Shown: one piece after another, positions 11,811-22,999 of the stretch
Numbering within the stretch: the first letter of the stretch is position 1
Layout: every line of letters starts with the position of its first letter
NCBI GenBank assembly: GCA_027924645.1
Contig: BSBN01001484.1
Coordinates: 496,001-560,000 of the forward strand
Reading direction: 5' to 3'
Source of the DNA: Cunninghamia lanceolata
Taxonomy: Eukaryota > Streptophyta > Pinopsida > Cupressales > Cupressaceae
Length of the DNA stretch: 64,000 bases
Translations under genes and position numbers: made by a program
Notes under the pieces: model-generated
What the model was told of the DNA's origin: nothing
The model's database searches: none
What the model saw: only the letters and a program-made list of their open reading frames with translations

Positions 11811-14800
11811 ACAGAGGATCCATGCGAAATTGGACAATCATTAGGCAAAGTACTAGATTACTCCTATAGAGATGACAGGTACTTTGTTTGGAGTTCCTAT
11901 TTCTATTTTAATTGATACTAGAGCAAATAAAAGTTTTATTTCTCCAAGAGTATTGAATAAATTTCCTAGAAGAGCTGGATAAATGGCTATACCCTAGTCA
12001 GTTAAATATGCTACCCAGACTAAAACTTAGGTAGAGAAGTGTCTATTTGAAGCCAAGATTGATCTTCCTAGTTTTTTGACTGAGGTGAATATGTTTGTAG
12101 CCCCCCTAGGTTCCTATGATGTTATCTTATGAATAAATAGGTTGTGGAGGCATAGGGCCAATGTCAATTGTTTTGTAAAAATAAATGAGTGTGTAGACGA
12201 TGTAGGAAACAAAGTCTATCTGCAAGGCACTTAAGGAGAAGTCAAGATTAGACCAATCTCTGCTATGCAACTAAAAAGGGTGACGCGAAAACATTTTCAA
12301 CTCTTTGTAGTTAAGATAGAACTAGTAGAAGAGGACCCTAGTAAACAAAGTGCAACCTTGGTGAACTATCCTTTCCTTCAAGATTTTTGGGATGTTTTCC
12401 TAGATGAACTTCTAGGATTACCTCCAAAGAGAGATTTTGATTTCTCGATTGATATCATACCTAGATCTGAGCCAATTTCAAAGGCACCATACCATATGAC
12501 TACTATAAAATTGATGGAATTAAAAGCCCAGCTTCAAGAGCTATTGATTAAAGAGTTGATTAGATCCAATGTTTCTCCTTGCAGAGCACATGTGATCTTT
12601 GTCAAAAAGAAAGATGGAACCTTGCGTCTATGTATAGACTATCATATGCTCAACAAAGAAATGATAAAGAATAAGTATCCTCTATCATGTATTGATGATC
12701 TTTTTGATCAGATGCATGGCATGACCATATTCTCTAAGATCGATTTGCGATATGGATATCATCAATTGAGAATAAAAGATGAAGACATTTATATAACAAC
12801 TTTTAGAACAAGGTATGGACATTATGAGTTCACAGTTCTACCTTTGGACTTACGAATGTCCCTGCTGTATTCATGAATTTGATGAACAGTGTTTTCTAAG
12901 ATTTCTTGGATAAATTTATTCTAATGTTTCTAGATGACATTCTTATGTATTCTAAGAATGAGGAAGGGAACTTGTAGCATCTATAATTAGTTCTATAGGG
13001 GTTGAGAGAGAATAAGTTGTATGGGAAACTTCTAAGTGTACTTTATTTCATAAAGAGATACAATATCTGGGACATATAATATCAGCTGAAGGAATTTTAG
13101 TAGATTCTGCAAAGATTGAAGTTATACTTGAGTGGCATGTGCCAAAGAATGTCCATGAAGTGTGAAGTTTCATTAGGTTAGTTGGATATTATAGGAAGTT
13201 TGTTTTGAACTTTTCTAAGATTGCAAACCCAATCACTTCGCTTTAGAGAAAAGGAAAGCATTTGGACTGGTCAGAAAAATGTTAGGAGGCATTTAATCAG
13301 ATAAAAGAGAGGTTGAAAATTGCACCAATATTGAGAGTTCCTGATGCGGAAAGTCAATTTGTTGTAATCATTGATGCCTCAGGTGAAGGTTTAGGTGGAG
13401 TGCTAATGCATAATGGGTGAGTGGTAGCCTATGAATCCAAGAAGCTAAGAGCTTATGAGAACTATAGAATTATGCTCCTTATGAATTAGAGTTAGTAATA
13501 GTTGTGAATGCTTTGCAAGTGTGGTGACACTACTTGCTAGGAAATCCTTTTAAACTGAAGTCAGACCATCAAGGTCTTAAGTATATATTTCCCAACCTCA
13601 TCTGAATGCTCGATAAAGAAGATGGTTTGATTTGATATCCAACTATGACTTTGAGATAAGTTATATTAAAGGAAAATAAAACTAAGTAGAAGATGCTCTG
13701 AGTTGACAGAGGCATATCTCATCAATTGTCTCTATCCACTCAAACTTCAAGGATTTAGTGTTACAAAATTCTACAGGTGATGAGTATTATGAGCAGGTTA
13801 AGCAAGCTCTCATAGTAAATCCTCAAGAATCATGGTATGATGGGTTCTACTTTGAACTAGATGGTCTTTTAACATATAGAGGAAGGATGTATGTTCTAGA
13901 TTCAGTAAAATTAAGAAACCTTGTGGAAGGAAGTTCACTTTGCATCATATTCGAGTCATCCTAGAGTAACCAAACTCCTAGCCGATGTGAAGCCTCTTTA
14001 TTTCTAGAAAGAAATGAAGAATGATGCTACAAGATTTGTAGCAAGTTGCCTAGAGTGTCAAAGAGTCAAGGCTAAGCATCAACATCCAATAGGACTTTTG
14101 TATCCACACGATATTCCAGAGTGGAAATGGCAAGTCATTAGTATGGACTTTGTGCAAGGTCTTCCAATGACTTGAAATAGACATGATGCTATTTTAGTGG
14201 TGGTGGACAAACTCACCAAGGTAGCTCACTTTATACCTGGGAATCTAACGGATGGAGCACTAGTTTTAGCTCACATGTTTGTACAAGAAGTGTTTAGATT
14301 GCATGGAGTTCCTAAGAAGATTATCTCAGATAGAGATACACACATGACGTCAAGATTTTGACAAACTTTATTTTCAACTCTAGGAACTCAACTCAATATA
14401 AGCTCGACTTATCACCATGAGAAAGATGGTTATACTGAGAGGGTAAATCAAGTTATAGAAGATCTGGTACAGATGTATTGCATGGATCAGCAATACAAGT
14501 GGGAAGATTACTTACCGCTTGTGGAGTTCACTTATAATAACTCCTATTATTTTGCTATTAAGATGGCTCCATTTGAAGCATTATATGGAAGAAGATGCCA
14601 AACTCCTATAAGCTGGGATAAGCTAGAAGATAGGATTAGCATTGGTCTAGAAATATTATCAGAAATGGAAGAACATATCAAGCTGATCAGAAATAGATTG
14701 GCGGAAGCAAATGATAGACAAAAAAGTTACGTTGATGCCAAGCATACGCCAAGGCAATTCTCGATTGGAGAAAAGGTTCTTTTGAGGGTCAAACTTTAGA

Positions 14801-15250
14801 AGAGTTCCATAAAGTTTGGAAAGTCTTTTAAACTAGCTCCTCAACATGTACGACCCTTCGAAATTCTTGAAGGGATAAATCTGGTTGCCTACAAAATCGC
14901 TCTACCACCATCTCTTGTCAAGATGCATAATGTTTTTCATGTTTCATATTTGAAAATGTATATAATAGGTGATAATCATATTCTTGATAGGACTGCTTTA
15001 TAGGTATAGGGCCTAGGAGTGGTCATGATCGAGCCTCTCAAGGTGCTTGAAGTTCACAAGCTCCAATTGTGTAACAAATAGGTTACTTAGTGCAAGGTCT
15101 AGTGGGACCAGTATGCAGAGGATAGTGCCACATGGGAAGATTACCATGATTTTTATCAGAGATTTCCTCATTTGGTTTATGATTTTCAAAGTTAAACAAA
15201 AACTTTATCATATTATTATTTTAGATACATTGGATCATCGAGGATGATGA
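11811..15250 (+). pseudogene. Tekay-like pol (protease, RT, RNase H, integrase, chromodomain), broken
   Basis: Protease remnant LIDTRANKSF at about 11918-11945, where the usual D(T/S)GA has decayed. RT from about 12265 shows [15 protein letters not shown] and [13 protein letters not shown]; its catalytic box reads FLDD at about 12930. RNase H has IIDASGEGLGG near 13370. Integrase shows the His/His and CLEC zinc-binding residues at about 13936-14060, MDFVQG near 14145, SDRD near 14330 and the Glu-containing segment near 14440. After the integrase C-terminus (ALYGRRCQTPI at about 14580), a VSYLKMY region and a chromodomain-like WEDYHDFYQRFP at about 15130-15175 follow. At least fifteen stops or shifts interrupt it. 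Confidence 0.85.
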
Positions 15251-15268
15251 ATCTTATGGGGGGAGATA

Positions 15269-18200
15269 TGTCACACCCCAAATTTTGACTATGTTTTATT
15301 TTTTACTTGTATGTAATTAGTAGATAATTTTGCATGGATTAATGATTTAGCATTATTTGAAAATGTCAGGGTAAATCAATGATATCATGAGTTTACGTTT
15401 ATATGTTTAGAATTTAGACATGTGATTATATGATGTTATGACTATTTATTCATAAGGTATGTGGACTGACTAATGATACACTAATCCCAGTTTGGTGATT
15501 GTAAGTTCTAACCAGGAAATAAGTTTCTGCCTTCTGAGAAAGAGAGGAAGAGCATCATTAGGAGAAGTGAATAGATGTATGGTTAAGAATAGGTTGTTGC
15601 CATCTAAGTCTCATTCTTACACCATTTAGTGAACCCTCATCGAGTTTGGTAAGTTGTGTTCGACCCATTTGGTCTAAGTTTGGATTTTGACTTGACAATC
15701 GTTGATTTGTCGTCAAGATCCATTAGTGTAGGTTTTGTCAAAAAACTAAATCTGGATAGTATGACCATCAACAAGATATGGTCGATAATTGTTATTTTCC
15801 TTATGTGATATGAATATAGTTTATTTTATTATAACAAATTAAATATTAGTGGTTAAATTATTTCATTTTCGATGATTTCCGATAAGTTTGTCATTATGAT
15901 AACCTATCTATTTTGGCATTTATGCAAGAAAGAGGGGGAGAATATCTCTACTCCATTCTCTTAGCTTACCATATGTTCAAGACAACAAATGTATACATTG
16001 TATGCTGTGATATTATGTTGCTAGATTTTTATTTAGTTTGAACTATTAGTTCAAGCAATGTTTGTAGGCGATGTGTTTTTGTTAAGGAACGTGGTGTTAA
16101 TTTCATAATTGATGCAACACTCAACTCCTTTCTCCCATGATTTAATAGAGAGAGAAAGGAGGAGTTTTGAATGAATAATGGAGTGGTCATTATGACCAGT
16201 AACTCCATTATCACCGCATGCCTCATGGAGTTATATTAGGCTAGGATGCAAGAGGAAAGTCTAGATTTATGGAGTGCAGGCTCTATTAAACATAATAGGA
16301 GATGCACTCGAGTAGTATTGTAGACATAAGAAGAATTACTTTGAGCTTCTTCGATGGAGGAACTATCGACAGAGAGAGACTGTAGCTTGTCATGGAAAGG
16401 AGTATTGTTGAAGCACTTTGAGCCTCTGTTCACCTTCAAAATCAAACCAGGTTCAATAATTTTTCTAGAAAACATTATTATAGACTGAATTTTTTTGTTA
16501 TTGTATTGACACTATAGTATGTTGTTTTTATGGACAATAAGCATGATATCAACTGTGTTGAAATGAGGTCTTTGAGTCTTCATACTCTATGTATTTTGTT
16601 AGACTAGAATCTCCTTAGTTTGTTGAGTCGTGTCACTCTTCTTAGTAGTGACTATGTATACCTTTCCATTCTATGCCTATTAAAGGCTACTAGATCTTTG
16701 TATAAGATTTATATACAGTATAGAAAGCTAAAACAGGCCGAAAGGCTATTTGATCTCTATATTATATATATATATATAGATAGTAAACTAAAACAGACTG
16801 AGAGGCTATTAGACCTCTGTAATATATAATATATATATATATATATATAAAATTAAAACAGGTTGAAAGGCTATTTGATCTCTGTATTATATACATATAG
16901 TTAGTAAACTAAAACAAGTTGAAAGGCTAATAGATCAATGTATAATATCTGTGGCATAGTAAACTATGCAGGCCGAAAGGCCAAGTGTGATGGTTATATC
17001 ATACACAGTATACAATGTGGTAAACCCTTGGCAAGCCGAAAGCCATGTAGTTAGTATTAAACAACCAAGTATAGATTGAGAAAATCAAGCTAAGGCTGAC
17101 TATATGAATTTATATTCTTTCCCAGTCCTATAATGTTCAATTCTTGATATGGGACAAGATGAAGCATGAGAGTATGTCTTTGTAATAAGGTAGAGGTAAG
17201 GCTGAGATGTGTTTATATAACCATTAGCTAACCAGATCAACCATCCGTTATATATATCCTTGTTCATCTAATTTAGACATTGGACTATTTAGAACTTAGA
17301 TGAAAGCATAAGAGTCAAGTTATGTATGATTAAGAACGTTTAGACATTGATAGATTCATTTTTCACAGTGGATTATACGTCTGAGTTTTGATGTTTCATC
17401 AAATGTCTTTGTGATAGATATTCACATATTTTAGTGCATATATATATTTATAATGATATTGATATTTGTGAAAACACCTATTATAGTAATATAATATCAC
17501 ATATGCATTCTATAACAATGATAAGTGTTATCATTTTATTCAAAGGATGTTATTCATAAGTTCATAACCTTTCTATATCAAAAGTCAGTGGAATTAGAAG
17601 ACTAAGAGGTCTAAAATATCATTTTATTTCTATTTAGACTCAAACCTATTTAAGTGGAAAAATTGAACTTAGTCTTAGAGTACTTATGATAATGTTAGTA
17701 TACATTAAGTTCTTATACGAATGGGGATGTACCTTGTGTACTATGTTCATATGTCATAATAGAAATGTGAAAATTTGATGATGCCTAAGTGGTCAAGAGA
17801 AGACTAGAGGTTTTCATTTCTATGATTATATTATTATAAAATTTTACTTTTGAGAAAACAAGAGTACTTGTTATATCAATGTATTGGGTTAGAGAATTTA
17901 AAAACCCTAGAATCAACCCATAAGGGTTTAGATAACTTGAAAACTCTCAAGTCAGTTATGACATTGATTTAGTCTATTGTATATTATGGTCAATAGTAAA
18001 AGGGTCGAGAAACCATAGATTATGATATAATAATTAGAAAGAGTCTAAGAAGCTTTTTGATAAATTTTAATGATTTCTTGTTAAAGTCGTAACATGACAT
18101 ATAGCACAAGAATGCTTAATCTTTGAGTTGATGAGTAGAATGACAGGAAGTCATAGACTTTGATGATTGAAAGAATGCAACAAAGTACTCTCTAAAAGGT

Positions 18201-19013
18201 TAAATCTTCTAAACCTATACATTGTATATATCCTAGATTCAGGATTAAATTCTAAGTCATATTGACTAGGAATTAAGCTTAGCCAAGACAAATGATGTCT
18301 AGAGTTACTAGTCAAACAAATCAACTATAGGATGAAATAGTTTCCAAGTCAAGTTAGAGGTGTGTGAACACATGACTATGTTTATTGCAAACGTCTATTT
18401 ATATAGAAATTTTGGCCAAAGTGACACATTTGTCTCTGCATGCATTAGTTAGTTCACAGTGTCTAGATGGTGTGACCTATCAGAATGATCATACTTAGCT
18501 AGAAAATTGTCTAGAGTTGTATGGTCGATTGAGTTACATAGAATACAACACTAGGACTTAGATGGCAACCTGTTGGTTCCTTATGTCTATACTCTTCATG
18601 CAGGGTAGGGCCACTTCTAGGAAGGAAGGTGTGTGGGGGACCGCCGGTCTATGGTTGGAGGTAAAACACTCGAATGATGCTCTCCCTCTGTAGTAGAAGA
18701 CTCACTAAGACTTTTGAGACAAATATCAAGATTCCAGATATAGTACACTATATGTTATGACTTATGATGTAAAATTATTCTTTTTGCCAAGTGCAACATA
18801 TTTGTAAATGTAAAGTGAAATGTTTTCACTATGATTTATCTTTGAATATATTGTATTTCAATGTTGAAAAATATTTAGAAAAGATATGCTTTTATTTCTT
18901 TGTAATTATGCAAATGATAAAAAAAAAGATTTTTTACTCATGTTTATCACGTTCTTTTACTTTCTTAGTAAATTGTTTGTGTAATTTCTAGTAATATGAG
19001 TTGGCATGTTACA
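15269..19013 (+). repeat. 3' LTR of the Tekay-like element (3745 bp)
   Basis: It begins TGTCACACCCC directly after the purine tract ATGGGGGGAGATA (about 15256-15268) and ends GGCATGTTACA. Its last 2.07 kb is collinear with the truncated 5' LTR. The first 1.67 kb includes a purine-rich segment (16141-16165) and the tandem array at 16690-16985. No gene: short open frames within it are chance. Confidence 0.85.
16690..16985 (+). repeat. Degenerate tandem array with GGCCGAAAGGCC-type cores
   Basis: About five units of 50-70 bp, each of the form AGTAAACTAAAACAGGCCGAAAGGCT followed by a GATCTCTGTATTATATA-type AT run; an extra degenerate unit lies to the left. The core is GGCC-GAAA-GGCC (perfect at 16971-16982) and variants such as GGTTGAAAGGCT. 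As RNA the core could fold into a 4-bp stem with a GAAA loop. AT dinucleotide runs explain most length differences. The 5' LTR retains only the last unit (about 7640-7675). Confidence 0.7.
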
Positions 19014-19764
19014 TATATCTTGTTTCCATGATAGCATTTTGACTTCATTCTTCTCTTATGATTAGCTCAATAATGACTCTCTTTCATGACCTTACACAAA
19101 TGGTTGGTGACAATCCTTATGCAAGTGATATGGCTCTGGCAAAACCAAATGACTCTTCTCTTACTATCATGACATCATATTGGGACTATATTGGCATCTT
19201 ATGGCAATGCTTATTGTATTGTGATTGTCATTTCTATGTTCTCATTGACCTATCTTAGGTTGAAGCATGGTAACTAACCCACTAGCTATTATGATAGTCA
19301 TAAAATGACTAGACAATCCTCTCCACTTTGACTATGACAGTCCTATGTATGGTGTTTTCTTCATGACAGACCCCAATAATGTCAATTATTGATAGTAGTT
19401 AGTTCAAATGGAGTTTTAGATGGTGTAGGAAGTTGGCCCTATGGCTCATGATAGTGCACACCTTGGTTATGCCCTTATGACATTACTCTCTAGATTTCTC
19501 CTCTTTATAGTGACAAGGTTTCAAGAATAAGATAGCTTGGGTAAGGTATGAACTTGTCTCTTTAAGCTCTTGATTGTCATTGTTCAAGAATTGATCTCAT
19601 TGAAGTGCAAAGACAACATTTTGATTGATGAATAACTAGATTGTTACTATGATAGTGACTTAACCTGGTCACAAGATTAATGAGACAAATTTAGAGTAAT
19701 AACTCTTTGGATGCATACCTAACTATCCTAGGTGTACTATGACAATAATTTAATGTTGCTAGTG
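19014..19764. other. Intergenic, no recognised feature
   Basis: Right flank of the Tekay-like LTR. It is rich in short words such as CTATGATAG, TATGACAGTCC and GACAATCC without a clear period. A similar word composition recurs at about 50900-52100. No ORF, LTR or terminal repeat was found. Confidence 0.4.
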
Positions 19765-21129
19765 TTTTTTTTTTAATTAGTAAGGATGTTAAGCATCATA
19801 ATATATTATATTAAAATATTAAACATTTTTACAAAAGGAGGGTCCAAAGACCATATATTACATAGAAGAGTAGCTCAAAATTTGCTCACAAATATTCAAA
19901 GATAGAATAGAGCTAAGAGAAAAGAAAAAAACTAGTATAAATATGATTTAAGGGTTCATAGCATTAAGGTATGTCACCTTAAATCGATGAAACCCAATTG
20001 GTTCTTCTTTAATAGCATTCAAAGAAGCATCATTAGGAACAAAGGGAACAGGGGGCTGAAAATGAACCAAGAAGGTCCAAGCATTGTATGCATCTTCAAT
20101 TCTTTCCATTCTACCATCACCAAATTGCCTCTTATGAGCATACAAAGAGCAGTCAAGAGTCTCACTATTATTATTCTAGAGACTGAGAATCAAATCCTGA
20201 AAGACAGTTAACATAGGGCTTTTCCATGATATCAAACCGAATAAACAACCCACCAATTTCTATCGCTCCCAAGTAGAGATCATAGTTTGCAAAAGCAAGA
20301 TGTAATTTATTTGTTGGTAACAAAAAATCATGGACAAAATTCATTACCAAACCCTTCACCATGTCTATGTTTTGGATCACATCCATTACATTGGACAAAA
20401 AATGAGAAACCAAATGGGAAGCATAACAAACTTTAGACTGTGAAAGGAAATCTTTACCGCAGACCATATATTACATAGAAGAGTAGCTCAAAATTTGCTC
20501 ACAAATATTCAAAGATAGAATAGAGCTAAGAGAAAAGAAAAAAACTAGTATAAATATGATTTAAGGGTTCATAGCATTAAGGTATGTTACCTTAAATCGA
20601 TGAAACCCAATTGGTTCTTCTTTAATAGCATTCAAAGAAGCATCATTAGGAACAAAGGGAACAGGGGGCTGAAAATGAACCAAGAAGGTCCAAGCATTGT
20701 ATGCATCTTCAATTCTTTCCATTCTACCATCACCAAATTGCCTCTTATGAGCATACAAAGAGCAGTCAAGAGTCTCACTATTATTATTCTAGAGACTGAG
20801 AATCAAATCCTGAAAGACAGTTAACATAGGGCTTTTCCATGATATCAAACCGAATAAACAACCCACCAATTTCTACCGCTCCCAAGTGGAGATCATAGTT
20901 TACAAAAGCAAGATGTAATTTATTTGTTGGTAACAAAAAATCATGGACAAAATTCATTACCAAACCCTTCACCATGTCTATTTTTTGGATCACATCCATT
21001 ACATTGGACAAAAAATGAGAAACCAAATGGGAAGCATAACAAACTTTAGACTGTGAAAGGAAATCTTTACCGCAGACCTCCATCAAAGCTTCTTCAACAT
21101 CGGCACTTTGAAGCTTGAATGTGATGCAA
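19765..21129 (-). pseudogene. Unrecognised minus-strand coding sequence, retrocopy-like
   Basis: On the minus strand an open frame begins near 21152 (MGSSMWMPCITFKLQS) and runs about 120 codons to 20784. A second frame, shifted by one, gives YAHKRQFGDGRMERIEDAY and VHFQPPVPFVPNDASLNAIK and stops near 20561. In the duplicate both parts recur (20467-20171 and 20145-19948). Downstream on the same strand is an AT-rich tail ending in ten A (19774-19765), like a 3' UTR with a poly(A) remnant. The residue usage looks protein-like (WTFLVHFQPP, HLVSHFLSNVMDV), but I do not recognise the family. A processed pseudogene or a gene fragment moved by a LINE are possible. The start codon overlaps the Reina 3' sequence, so the real N-terminus is unknown. 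Confidence 0.5.
19848..21073. repeat. 613-bp direct tandem duplication
   Basis: 19848-20460 and 20461-21073 are two adjacent copies at an offset of exactly 613 bp. By eye I count five substitutions, all single-base. Both the junction and the right border carry AGACC, so the duplication probably arose by slippage or unequal exchange at this 5-bp microhomology. It duplicates most of the minus-strand coding fragment. Confidence 0.9.
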
Positions 21130-21387
21130 GGCATCCACATTGAGGAACCCATTTTGGCATTGTTTAATTTTTCATTTATTGCTTCCTCTATTTTTAGCGT
21201 AACCTCTGCTATGCGGTGACTTTTATTAGACTAGCAGTGTGGTGATTTAATGTTGGAGGAGTTGTGGCAGCTTCAGCTTTGGACATTTCTCTATTTTGAG
21301 CGTGGATGTTAGTGAATATTAAATTCAATATTCATACATCATCTGATAGGGATATATGGTGATGGAGCTTAATCTTTAGGGGGGATC
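21130..21387 (+). mobile_element. 3' internal fragment of another Reina-like copy
   Basis: From GCATCCACATTGAGGA onward this matches 33654-33908, the untranslated region just before the Reina 3' LTR, including the purine tract CTTTAGGGGGGAT. It therefore represents the tail of a second copy that shares the LTR at 21388 with the full element, as expected from LTR-LTR recombination or a tandem insertion. Everything upstream of this tail has been lost. Confidence 0.75.
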
Positions 21388-21777
21388 TGTTGGTTTAGGG
21401 GGGGCATTTTTTCTGAAGGATTTTATTTTCTTTGCTTGGTGATTAGCCAATGCAGGTTGAGGAGGAGAGTCAGTAGTTACTATTGATATGTTCTAAATAA
21501 TAAAATTGTTACTTAGGAAGAATGCTAAAGAGTTTCTGATTGTTTTTGTAACAGAAGTACCTAGGTGTGTTGTTCTAGTTTTACAGTGAAGGATACTGAG
21601 TTGCATGAGAATAACTAGACCAATTTTGGTTTGAATTTTGTAGTGTGGTACCAATAAATTTGGACAACTATTGTAAAATTAGTTCTAAAGTTTAATGGGA
21701 ATTCAATCAATTTTGTTTTGCATATGTTCTATTCATTTGATTTGATTAACCCTGGAATATTTCCGTTTATGTTTGCA
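21388..21777 (+). repeat. Reina-like 5' LTR (390 bp)
   Basis: Starts TGTTGGTTTAGGGGGG and ends GTTTGCA; it is followed after four bases by a primer-binding site. It pairs with 33909-34297 along its whole length. Confidence 0.88.
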
Positions 21778-21781
21778 TTAG

Positions 21782-21793
21782 TGGTATCAGAAC
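21782..21793 (+). promoter_or_regulatory. Primer-binding site (tRNA-iMet type)
   Basis: TGGTATCAGAAC, complementary to the 3' end of plant initiator tRNA-Met apart from one of the last bases (usual TGGTATCAGAGC). It lies four bases after the LTR and primes minus-strand DNA synthesis. Confidence 0.8.
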
Positions 21794-21875
21794 TAGTTGT
21801 TCCTGAGTCTATAGGCAGATCACCAAATGTGAGGTAGCTTGTAGTAGGACCTGTGGGTAGTGGGTTGTGATAAAA

Positions 21876-22990
21876 ATGTATGTAGAAGGAGCCCCGCGTG
21901 GTTGGGGTAGAGTTTCTAGAGCTAGAGATGGAGGTAAAAATCCTCCAGGTACTTCTCGTAATGATGATTACAGAGCCTTGAGAAGGTAGGTTGAAGCATT
22001 ACAAGAAGAAATAAGAAGAGGTTTTGCATAAGGGAGAGAACCTGAGAGAGATGACAATGAAATTATAAATGTGAATAGTACAAGTAATGAAGAAGATGGA
22101 GTAGCGACAACGGCTATGAATGAACCTTTGGTGAGGGCATTGACAAAAATTGGAAAGAGACCAAAAATTGATGTTCCTACATTTAGTGGCAATTTGAATC
22201 CTGAAGTGTCAGTGGATTGGATCAATGACATAGAAGAGATTTTTGAATTTGAAGAGGTTGAAGACCCTGATAGAGTAAAATTTGCAAAAACTAGATTAAA
22301 GGGACATGCTTCGATTTGGTGGAGATAGGTTCAATTGGAAAGAGGAAGGAGAGGCAAGGAGAAAATTACCAAGTGGGATAGAATGTGGAGAAGATGAAGA
22401 GACAATTCATCCTAGTGGATTATGAATTAGATTTTCTCAAGAAAATGCAAGGTTTAAAACAAGGAACCAAAACAGTGAAGGAGTATGCAAAGGAGTTTCA
22501 TAGGATCCTGATTAGAGAAGGACATGCCAAAGCTACTAAGGAGAAGGTTGTAAGGTACCTTAATGGCCTCAGGCCAACCATACAAGAATAGATGGCTTTG
22601 GTGAGAGTTTACACAATGGAGGATGTATATCAATTTGCCTTAAAATTTGAGGAAATAATGAACAAAAGATATGAGAGTAAGAAAAGAGGAAGAGGTTGTG
22701 ATGGAAGGACTAGAGGAAGATCTTACTGGAATGATGATGGCAATAAGAAAAATTAGAAAAAATATAGACCAAGGCAGTAGGAAAACTCAGAAAAATATAG
22801 ACCAAGGCAGCATCAAAACTCAAAGATATGAAGACTCATATGGCCCTAGAGACCAAAATTGGAGAGGTAGAGGAAGATTGGGTAGAGGCTTTGGAAGAGG
22901 AACCTTCAGAGGAACCTGTTATAATTGTGGAGAAGAGGGTCACTGAGCTTATGACTACCCTAATGAGGAGGAAAGACCAAGGAGAATAGA
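21876..22990 (+). pseudogene. Reina-like gag, broken
   Basis: ATG at 21876 opens a frame with MYVEGAPRGWGRVSRARDGG. The gag core is visible as PTFSGNLNPE..VDWINDIEEIFEF (about 22180-22255) and KTRLKGHASIWW (about 22290-22325), then the KMKRQFILVDYELDFLKKMQ and QGTKTVKEYAKEFH segments (22385-22500). A Gly/Arg-rich stretch precedes one zinc knuckle, CYNCGEEGH, at about 22915-22945; a stop follows the His and the last Cys is Tyr. Stops near 21989, 22029, 22327 and 22590 and the frame changes make it non-functional. Confidence 0.82.
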
Positions 22991-22999
22991 AAACCAAAA

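Larger units (their letters stand above)
7633..19013 (+). mobile_element. Decayed Ty3 chromovirus, Tekay-like, with very long LTRs
   Basis: The order gag, protease, reverse transcriptase, RNase H, integrase and a chromodomain-like C-terminus between two matching LTRs identifies a Ty3/gypsy chromovirus. The 3' LTR (3745 bp) is complete; the 5' LTR keeps only its last two kilobases plus an inserted 1-kb element. Long LTRs, a TGTCACACCCC start and the integrase C-terminus fit the Tekay/Del lineage. Many stops and frameshifts mean it is an old dead copy. No target duplication can be checked because the 5' end is missing. Confidence 0.85.

Noticed and set aside
16690..16985. CRISPR-like array
   Set aside because: Units are degenerate, spacers are AT repeats, and the context is a plant LTR.
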